Below, in pieces: positions 9,694-15,303 of a DNA stretch of 33,785 bases. Source of the DNA: Kiritimatiellia bacterium (GTDB lineage Bacteria; Verrucomicrobiota; Kiritimatiellia; RFP12; UBA1067); the NCBI GenBank assembly GCA_016303225.1, contig JAEDMC010000005.1, forward strand, positions 1 to 33,785, written 5' to 3'. Positions within the stretch are counted from its first letter, which is position 1; the number at the start of each line of letters is the position of its first letter. Both the position numbers and the translations under genes were made by a program. The notes under the pieces were generated by a model. It was not told the DNA's origin, did not search any database, and worked only from the letters and a program-made list of their open reading frames with translations.

Positions 9694-9712
9694 CTTTCAG
9701 ACTTATGCCCGT

Positions 9713-9726
9713 AGCCTGAAAAGGCT
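9713..9726 (+). terminator. Weak stem-loop behind gltD
   Basis: AGCCT, loop GAAA, AGGCT, followed by CATATTT. The stem is short and the T-run is poor, so it is only a possible terminator, but it is the only such structure between gltD and the toxin-antitoxin pair. Confidence 0.3.
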
Positions 9727-9793
9727 CATATTTGCGCATGGTCGTCTTGACCGCGTTAAGTTGCTCAGGACGCATCTTGACATGCTACACCCC

Positions 9794-9822
9794 TTACGTC
9801 AAAGATAAAATTATGATAAAAT
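9794..9822 (+). promoter_or_regulatory. Promoter of the toxin-antitoxin pair
   Basis: Extended -10 TGATAAAAT (9814-9822), with a poor -35 (TTACGT, 9794-9799) 17 bp upstream. The expected start is near 9829, followed by AAAAGGA (9837-9843) eight bases before ATG 9852. Confidence 0.5.
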
Positions 9823-9851
9823 AGTTCCGCAACTACAAAAGGAACCAAGCC

Positions 9852-10115
9852 ATGCTTGCAACACGTATTCGCCCTGTCTCCGACCTTCGAAACAAATATC
9901 CCGAGGTTGAGTCTGAAATTGAGAAAGGTCCCGTCTATCTGACCAAGAACGGCTACGGATCGTCCGTCATCGTCAGCACAACGTTCTTCGACGAAACGCT
10001 TGCCAAGCTCGCCCTTTACGAAAAGATCGTGACTTCCGAACGGCAGATTGCCGCAGGCCTCGGGAAAAACGCCCGTGCCTCCCTGGCAGCCATTCGGGAA
10101 AAGTATCATGTATGA
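9852..10115 (+). CDS. Phd/YefM-like antitoxin
   Basis: An 87-aa protein with the layout of Phd/YefM antitoxins: an N-terminal DNA-binding half (RPVSDLRNKYPEVESEIEKG, then PVYLTKNGYGSSVIVS) and a C-terminal tail rich in charged residues that would wrap the toxin. It is followed by an overlapping toxin gene (8 bp), the typical antitoxin-first order with translational coupling. Antitoxins of this kind usually repress their own promoter. The ribosome binding site AAAAGGA supports this start. The sequence shows nothing about which locus it stabilises. Confidence 0.85.
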   Translation: MLATRIRPVSDLRNKYPEVESEIEKGPVYLTKNGYGSSVIVSTTFFDETLAKLALYEKIVTSERQIAAGLGKNARASLAAIREKYHV

Positions 10116-10434
10116 GGTCATCGTCTCTCCGGAGGCCGACTCCGACCTCGACCGGACCATTCGATACATCGCCGTCGAGCTCGGCCGCCCGCCGGCTGCA
10201 GCCGCGTTGGCGGACAAGATCGACGCTCGGCTCATCGAATTAGAGACCAAGCCGGACAAGTTCTCCTTTTGCAAAGACACCTTTCTTCGCAAGTTGGGCT
10301 ATCATCGCGTCACCGCCGGCGGCTACCTGATCATCTGCCGCATTGACGAAGAGTCTAAGCGCGTGATTGTCGTGCATTACTACCATACGCTTCAGGACTA
10401 CGAGCGTGACCTTCTTCATTTCATCAGCCACTAA
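10108..10434 (+). CDS. ParE/RelE-superfamily toxin
   Basis: A 108-aa protein starting at ATG 10108, overlapping the antitoxin stop. MYEVIVSPEADSDLDRTIRY, the central segment FLRKLGYHRVTAGGYLIICR and the closing VIVVHYYHTLQDYERDLL match the small alpha/beta fold of the ParE/RelE family (strand, two helices, sheet with basic residues). ParE members poison gyrase and RelE members cut mRNA on ribosomes. The sequence alone does not decide between them, though the helical N-terminus with A-DSDLDRTIRYIA looks more ParE-like. Confidence 0.85.
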   Translation: MYEVIVSPEADSDLDRTIRYIAVELGRPPAAAALADKIDARLIELETKPDKFSFCKDTFLRKLGYHRVTAGGYLIICRIDEESKRVIVVHYYHTLQDYERDLLHFISH

Positions 10435-10515
10435 ACTAACCACTCCGCCTCCACGGTTCATCCCCCAGAGGGAAATGTGTGTCATCTGAAAACGAGAAAC
10501 ACGGCGCTCTCGCTT

Positions 10516-10896
10516 CTAATGTCGCATGCTCCCGTGTTGCGTTGAAATTCGCGAGGTTGCGGCATCTGCCGCCTGGATGCCGTTTTCAAGCGCGGACTTC
10601 ATCAACGCCTCGTAGTCACCGCGACTCGGTGTCGCCCGAAACTTCTGCTGGGCGATATAGGCGTCCTCAACCTTCAGCAGGATGGCATCGACAATCCGAT
10701 CAAGCTCGTCCGCCTCTCGGACAAGATTCTAAAAGTCGAGGTCTGTCTCTGGCGAACGCCCGAAGTCTCGCAACTCGCGGTCAAGTCGTTGTATTCCCGC
10801 ACGGCGCTGGGTCTGCTCGACCTTCAGATCTTGAACCGTCTGCCAAAGCTTCGGGGCTTCGGACAAGGCGAACTGTTGCAACACCTCAATTCGCTA
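10516..10896 (-). pseudogene. Truncated copy 1 of a duplicated gene with an internal amber stop
   Basis: The minus strand encodes VLQQFALSEAPKLWQTVQDL and onward to RSPETDLDF, then TAG at 10729-10731, then NLVREADELDRIVDAILLKV and onward in the same frame to TAG at 10516. The N-terminal part found in copy 2 is absent: an in-frame TAG lies two codons before the preserved sequence, right behind the ATPase stop at 10908. The C-terminal end also differs from copy 2 after ADAATSR. It overlaps the direct repeat 10550-10887. I do not recognise the family. The predicted protein is helical and charged, with coiled-coil character. Confidence 0.6.
10550..10887. repeat. Direct repeat, copy 1 (338 bp)
   Basis: Aligns without gaps to 12582-12919 at an offset of 2032 bp. 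Bases 10550-10811 are identical in both copies. The remaining 76 bp carry six substitutions. The two copies bracket the AAA/DUF4143 ATPase gene, so recombination between them would remove that gene. Confidence 0.95.
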
Positions 10897-10907
10897 TTGC
10901 ATGACGG

Positions 10908-12362
10908 CTACGATTTCAAAACGTCCACCAATTCAAGGGTTGAATCCGGCGTGAATGACGCAAGGCTTTTGTCTTCGTGAGCAGACAGTAAAAGTCGAGG
11001 CCCCTCGCAGACCATGTACAACGGCAATGACAGAAATCTGAATTCGCATTCCCGGCCAAGCACGTCCTTCGCGTGCGCATTCGCAAGATAGGACGGTTTA
11101 TCGGCGTTAAACCTCAGTGCGAAGTCGGCATGTTTCTCGTTCAAGTACAAGTGCAGTCCCTTCATTGACCCAGTCGTTCCGCCTTTCACTTCAACCGGAA
11201 CAATCTTCGCACCGAGCTGAACGACATAATCAACCTCGGCCTGACTCTTCGCCGCCTCTCGCATCCAACAGTACGCAATCGGCTCCTCGTATTCCGCACC
11301 GGCATAGAGAAGATGCTGTCCGACGAACTGCTCGCAGATCGGACCTTGATTCGACAAAAGGGCGTCACCATCTGCGAGAAAGTCCGTAAGTTTCAACCCG
11401 AGCGCCCGACAGCAAAGCCCGACATCAAGGAATAGCGGCTTGAATAGATTCGCAGTCACACCATCTCCAATCGGCGGCGCGTCTGCCGATGTATGGGCGA
11501 CTTTCGCCATGACCCGCGCCAGGCAAAGCAAGCGCACGGCCTCGGCCAGATCGCGCGAGCGCTCTTCGGAATCAATTCGCGCATACACGAACTTCCGCCC
11601 AATCTGAGCTGGAACCGCCTTGAACACCTTCTGCAACCGTGCGGACGGAACTTTGTTTGAATACTTGGGAAAGTCATCATGATATGTCGAAAGCAGGAGT
11701 TGTTGCTCGCGCTCGGCGGCAAGCACTCCCTCGTTCGCATAAGCTCTGACAACCGCCGGCATCCCACCGATCACGAGATACTTTCGGAGGAACGCACACA
11801 GGTCCAGATGGAACGCCTCGGGAATACCATCTCCGAGGCGGTAATTTTGGAGATAGGACACAAGCCCCTTTTTGCCGACAGCCAAAAGAAACTCCTCAAA
11901 ATCCATCGGCCCGACATACATGTATTCGATGCGCCCAACGGGCATGCTGAAATTTTCCTTGCGTCCCTTGCGCTCTTCAGCGTCCAGAAGAAACTCAAGT
12001 AACGAACCAGCCGCCACGACATGAAGTTCCGGACGCTGCTCGTAGAAATAGCGAAGGGACTCTATCACATGCGGCTTGGCGTCCTGCAATTCGTCCAGAA
12101 AGAGAAGACTCCGCCCATCTTGCAACGGAATATCAAACCTAGACTCCAGCAATTCGCAGATCACCCGAGGGTTCTTCGAGGCGAAGAGTTCGCTGAGGGT
12201 GTCATCCGCCTCGAAATTCAACTCGAGATAGTGTTCAAAACGTTTGGCCAGTTCGCGAACAAGGAAGGTCTTGCCGACCTGACGAGCGCCACGCAAGATC
12301 AACGGGTGGCGATGCGACCGAGAACGCCATTCTTCGATTTTCTTCGATATCTTCCTAATCAT
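10908..12362 (-). CDS. AAA ATPase with DUF4143 domain
   Basis: A 484-aa protein of the AAA_14/DUF4143 family. Walker A is GARQVGKT near residue 30, Walker B is LLFLDELQ near residue 90, and the arginine-rich middle (SLRYFYEQRPELHVVAAGSL) is typical. The C-terminal DUF4143 part ends with EVDYVVQLGAKIVPVEVKGG, a segment that resembles a restriction-endonuclease-like core (D...EVK). Members are common, often in many copies per genome, and their role is not settled; some are linked to mobile elements. The start chosen is ATG 12362 because the next upstream ATG overlaps the TATAAT box; with this start the mRNA would be leaderless. Direct repeats lie on both sides. Confidence 0.9.
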   Translation of the reverse strand: MIRKISKKIEEWRSRSHRHPLILRGARQVGKTFLVRELAKRFEHYLELNFEADDTLSELFASKNPRVICELLESRFDIPLQDGRSLLFLDELQDAKPHVIESLRYFYEQRPELHVVAAGSLLEFLLDAEERKGRKENFSMPVGRIEYMYVGPMDFEEFLLAVGKKGLVSYLQNYRLGDGIPEAFHLDLCAFLRKYLVIGGMPAVVRAYANEGVLAAEREQQLLLSTYHDDFPKYSNKVPSARLQKVFKAVPAQIGRKFVYARIDSEERSRDLAEAVRLLCLARVMAKVAHTSADAPPIGDGVTANLFKPLFLDVGLCCRALGLKLTDFLADGDALLSNQGPICEQFVGQHLLYAGAEYEEPIAYCWMREAAKSQAEVDYVVQLGAKIVPVEVKGGTTGSMKGLHLYLNEKHADFALRFNADKPSYLANAHAKDVLGRECEFRFLSLPLYMVCEGPRLLLSAHEDKSLASFTPDSTLELVDVLKS

Positions 12363-12369
12363 GAACAGC

Positions 12370-12382
12370 ATTATACCACAAC
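12370..12382 (-). promoter_or_regulatory. Extended -10 promoter of the ATPase gene
   Basis: Minus strand GTTGTGGTATAAT, identical over 13 bp to the promoter at 3144-3156. TATAAT ends seven bases before ATG 12362, which predicts a leaderless transcript. Confidence 0.7.
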
Positions 12383-12462
12383 TTGGCGATTCTTCGGGGT
12401 TGTTTTGGAAATTATTTGGCTTTTATTCCGGGTTGTTTCAGCATCAACTTGGCTATTCTTCG
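12376..12462 (-). repeat. Three 33-bp-spaced iterons upstream of the ATPase promoter
   Basis: On the minus strand GCCAA recurs with its first base at 12453, 12420 and 12387, exactly 33 bp apart (about three helical turns). AAACAACCC occurs before the second and third units (12430-12438, 12397-12405), also 33 bp apart. Units one and three share GAAGAAT, one variable base, then GCCAAGTTG. The last unit abuts the -10 box. The phasing suggests repeated binding of one protein. Apart from this, 12463-12553 shows nothing I can name. Confidence 0.65.
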
Positions 12463-12553
12463 CAGTACCAACGACAATCAGCACCCCTTTCCCAAGGCCG
12501 CTTGGACACAACCGCAGGCATAACCAACAATCCACCGCATGCCCCGTCCTTCT

Positions 12554-13042
12554 TCACTTTTCCTTTCCCATCTTGCGAAAGCGCGAGGTTGCGGCATCTG
12601 CCGCCTGGATGCCGTTTTCAAGCGCGGACTTCATCAACGCCTCGTAGTCACCGCGACTCGGTGTCGCCCGAAACTTCTGCTGGGCGATATAGGCGTCCTC
12701 AACCTTCAGCAGGATGGCATCGACAATCCGATCAAGCTCGTCCGCCTCTCGGACAAGATTCTAAAAGTCGAGGTCTGTCTCTGGCGAACGCCCGAAGTCT
12801 CGCAACTCGCGGTCAAGTCGTTGTATTCCCGCACGGCGCTGGGCCTGCTCGGCCTTCAGATCTTGAACCGTCTGCCAGAGTTTCGGGGCTTCGGACAAGG
12901 CGAATTGCTGCAACACCTCCATTTGCCGCGGCGTCCAGACTCGCCGCGGTACCCTGCCCGGGCACTCGGCATTCGACACGACAGCATTCGTCGGTGGCAC
13001 CGATGAGACGCTGCCATTCTGTGATTGTGTATTCGTACCCAA
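12554..13042 (-). pseudogene. Copy 2 of the duplicated gene, interrupted by an amber codon
   Basis: The frame begins at or after a TTG at 13042 (GTNTQSQNGSVSSVPPT...), continues through RRVWTPRQMEVLQQFALSEA to RSPETDLDF, meets TAG at 12761-12763, and then continues in frame for 68 codons (NLVREADELDRIV... to FRKMGKEK) to TGA 12554-12556. Coding character is the same on both sides of the amber codon, so one codon appears mutated. No convincing start codon with a Shine-Dalgarno sequence is visible. The family is not recognised. The same amber codon is present in copy 1, so the mutation predates the duplication or was spread by gene conversion. Confidence 0.6.
12582..12919. repeat. Direct repeat, copy 2 (338 bp)
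   Basis: Partner of 10550-10887, same orientation, no gaps, six substitutions confined to the last 76 bp of the alignment. Confidence 0.95.
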
Positions 13043-13154
13043 TCTCCACGAGCTTATCGGCCTTATGGAAATCCAGGATGCTGATGTCCCCCACCGATAG
13101 TTTTACCATGTCGGTCAGTCGTTGATGTACCTTGGATTCGACCTTGCACATCAC
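13000..13154 (-). pseudogene. Remnant of a longer gene, possible patatin-like C-terminus
   Basis: The minus strand encodes KLSVGDISILDFHKADKLVE followed by IGYEYT, which looks like the end of a folded enzyme; the pattern ILDFHKAD-L-EIGY recalls the C-terminus of patatin-like proteins. The upstream codons switch frame, and the reading runs into the start of the duplicated gene copy in another frame, so only a fragment remains. No gene is apparent in 13155-13321. Confidence 0.3.
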
Positions 13155-13321
13155 GGTAGGGGAGGGGCTTCCTATACTTGTCGGCCTGCACCCGCCCTAA
13201 GGAAATACCACCAAGTGGTCTTGCCGTACTGCTCCGCTTCTTATGCTCTACCCCTTCTCAGGATCAGCCCTCTTCCGTTCTCCCGTCAGCGAGGGGACCG
13301 AATTGTCCTCGTAGCCACAAG

Positions 13322-14149
13322 TCATGCCATCGTCGCGCACCAGGAGTCGTCCTCTCGGGCGATTTCGCGGTAAGCCTCGAACACGCAAGCTGTCTTGTCG
13401 CAGGACTGATGCTTCAGATACGCCGAGAATATCGCAAGGTCTATAGACGAACGACCGGCCGCGGGTTGCCCCAGCCCTGCACGGGCTAAATCCACCTCGG
13501 GCATTTCTGTTTCCAATACGCAGCACCAGCCTTTCTCCATGTTAGACACCAGCGCCGAATCCCGCCAATAGACACTGACGTTCTTCCTATCGGGATGCTT
13601 AGAGACATTCGGCGGCCGAACATGACAGGAAATCGGCTCGACGATGCCGTCCCGCAACCACTCGCGCTCTTCCTGTTCGAAGACAATCAGCTTCAGCGCC
13701 TGAATCGCCTTATTAATCGGACTGATATTCTGCTGGTATATCCGCAAGTCAATGAGCCCCTGTTTCAACTTCCGTCTCCAGTCCGCACGTTCACCGGTCA
13801 GCGCCTTGATATACTTTTGCGCAATTCCGATTCGACGCTTGCCTTCTCGGCGGCGCTCACTGACGGCATTCGGATGCGCGTCGGCCCAGCGTCCGCGCGC
13901 CACTAGCGTCTCCACCATCCCGAGGGCCCGTGTCTTCCAGAGGTCATTGTCCGTGAAACGCCTCGGAATCATGTACATCATGTGAAGCCCCGTACGCAGT
14001 CCGGGATACGGCGAAATCATCTCAACGATGATATCCTTCGCCCAGCGCCTGCACACCGCCTTGACTGGCGTCCCATCCGGAAGCACGTCCTCAATCTGTT
14101 CTTCCAGCCAATGTTGCTTATCAACGCTCATTTCGCGATATGACGTCAT
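13322..14149 (-). CDS. Hypothetical protein at the end of the operon
   Basis: A 275-aa protein that I do not recognise. It is basic in the middle (SERRREGKRRIGIAQKYIKA, KLKQGL) and ends with a helical segment rich in Asp and Glu. No transmembrane segment or signal peptide is seen. Two starts are possible: ATG 14149 or ATG 14131 (MSVDKQHWLEEQ). Both overlap the end of the preceding gene, which indicates translational coupling. As the last gene of the minus-strand unit it probably belongs functionally with the E1/E2/ClpB set. A weak hairpin, ACCAC-TTG-GTGGT on the minus strand just behind it, could end transcription. Confidence 0.6.
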   Translation of the reverse strand: MTSYREMSVDKQHWLEEQIEDVLPDGTPVKAVCRRWAKDIIVEMISPYPGLRTGLHMMYMIPRRFTDNDLWKTRALGMVETLVARGRWADAHPNAVSERRREGKRRIGIAQKYIKALTGERADWRRKLKQGLIDLRIYQQNISPINKAIQALKLIVFEQEEREWLRDGIVEPISCHVRPPNVSKHPDRKNVSVYWRDSALVSNMEKGWCCVLETEMPEVDLARAGLGQPAAGRSSIDLAIFSAYLKHQSCDKTACVFEAYREIAREDDSWCATMA

Positions 14150-14537
14150 CGACTTTACGATTCAGTCCGGCAACAGCCTCCCCACTCGCCGCCTCGCCAC
14201 CCAAGATCAGGTCATTTGCGATCTGATCCGAGTAAAGGTCGTTCTCGGCGATACGCTCAAGAACATATCGATTGTTACGAACAAAATTGCGCAGCTGAGT
14301 CAGGTCACTCTCCTCCAACCCGCCGATGTCCGGGTCACAAAGCGTGCCGTCCAGCCCCATGGCATTCCAGTTGTCCATGTTCCCACGATCGTCCGTATCC
14401 ATCTGAAACGCAATCTGCTTGAACGCCAGCTGCTGGATGTCATAGGCATATCCGTCATCAATGGCAACATTCATCGGAAGCCCCGTACGACCCTTCCACA
14501 TCATCCGCGTCTCAAAGTCCGGGTGCAGTCTCTTCAT
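14121..14537 (-). CDS. Hypothetical acidic protein
   Basis: A 138-aa protein starting at ATG 14537, preferred over GTG 14540 because AAGGA lies six bases upstream. The middle is acidic (DTDDRGNMDNWNAMGLDGTL; DPDIGGLEESDLTQL) and the C-terminal half looks helical. No family recognised, no membrane segment. It overlaps the following gene and follows the zinc-ribbon gene closely, consistent with co-translation. Confidence 0.6.
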   Translation of the reverse strand: MKRLHPDFETRMMWKGRTGLPMNVAIDDGYAYDIQQLAFKQIAFQMDTDDRGNMDNWNAMGLDGTLCDPDIGGLEESDLTQLRNFVRNNRYVLERIAENDLYSDQIANDLILGGEAASGEAVAGLNRKVDDVISRNER

Positions 14538-14562
14538 CACCGATCCTTCTCACATCCGCAGG

Positions 14563-14728
14563 TCAAACGATCTCGGCAACACATTTGTGTTTTGCAAACC
14601 TATTGACAATCTTGTCAGCCTCTTCGCGCGAGACATTCTCCGCAACAGTCCTGCGGAACTCGCGTCCCGCATTCAGCGCAGAATTTCATGCCGTCAATAT
14701 TCGCACCGCAATTTGAACACTTAACCAT
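14563..14728 (-). pseudogene. Small zinc-ribbon protein with a one-base frameshift
   Basis: Too short for routine gene calling. A very strong ribosome binding site (AAGGAGG) precedes ATG 14728. The product begins MVKCSNCGANIDGMKFCAEC, a classic CxxC...CxxC zinc ribbon, and continues GTRVPQ. The frame then ends as DCCGECLARRG at TGA 14615-14617. The neighbouring frame from the same point reads TVAENVSREEADKIVNRFAK and on to TGA 14563-14565, and looks coding. The length of 166 nt is one base over a multiple of three, so deleting one G in CAGGAC would give a 54-aa protein. Either the 37-aa form is real or a single-base insertion (mutation or sequence error) is present. Confidence 0.55.
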
Positions 14729-14748
14729 GTTTAAACCTCCTTAGCTTG

Positions 14749-15303
14749 TTAAAGTTGAGGGGTCCCCACATGCATAGCATCCACATGCACCAAGGGACGA
14801 ACAAGCAAAACGAACACTCCTCCTGTCAACAGAAGCGAAGACATCATGCTCCCAAACGACTCGCGCCGGTCTTTATTCTTCCGGCTCCATTGGCCCAACA
14901 GATTCAATACAGACAAGACAACAATAAACGACGCCAGCAGACGCGTACTCACCGCGAGGAAAATGCTCCATGGATGGAACCAGTTATTCTTGACAGCAAA
15001 GAAGAACAACCACAAAAAGCTCACGACACCTCCGGCCAAGATCGTCGCGCCGAATATCCTCCACATCGTAACCTTTGAGCCAAACTCAGCAAACTCATAG
15101 GCCGACATCAACAAACCCAACGGCAAAAGCGGAATCCAAAGCGAAGACACACACAAATCCGACCATCCACGATAGGTTATCATCACCCCCCTCTTTGATC
15201 GCGAGAGCGTAATGGCATAAATTACCGCCTTCAACAACACGCACGCCAGGGCAATCAGCCAAAAGACGGTTGAGGAATCCATTTCAGCATAAATTTCTTT
15301 CAT
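14749..15303 (-). CDS. Multi-pass membrane protein of unknown function
   Basis: A 184-aa protein starting at ATG 15303, which overlaps the clpB stop as ATGA. About five hydrophobic segments are visible: residues 10-30 (VFWLIALACVLLKAVIYAIT), 45-65, 75-100 (ILAGGVVSFLWLFFFAV), 105-130 and 150-170. It is basic between the last two (RKNKDRRE). No family recognised. Its position, translationally coupled to clpB, suggests that the E1/E2/ClpB set acts at or reports to the membrane. Confidence 0.7.
   Translation of the reverse strand: MKEIYAEMDSSTVFWLIALACVLLKAVIYAITLSRSKRGVMITYRGWSDLCVSSLWIPLLPLGLLMSAYEFAEFGSKVTMWRIFGATILAGGVVSFLWLFFFAVKNNWFHPWSIFLAVSTRLLASFIVVLSVLNLLGQWSRKNKDRRESFGSMMSSLLLTGGVFVLLVRPLVHVDAMHVGTPQL

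Noticed and set aside
10497..10538. Inverted repeat AACACGG / CCGTGTT as terminator of the toxin gene
   Set aside because: The loop of about 28 bases is long and no T-run follows.
10729..12763. Amber codons read as pyrrolysine or as deliberate recoding
   Set aside because: No stem-loop or methyltransferase context of pyrrolysine genes is visible, and one copy is also truncated, so decay is the simpler reading.
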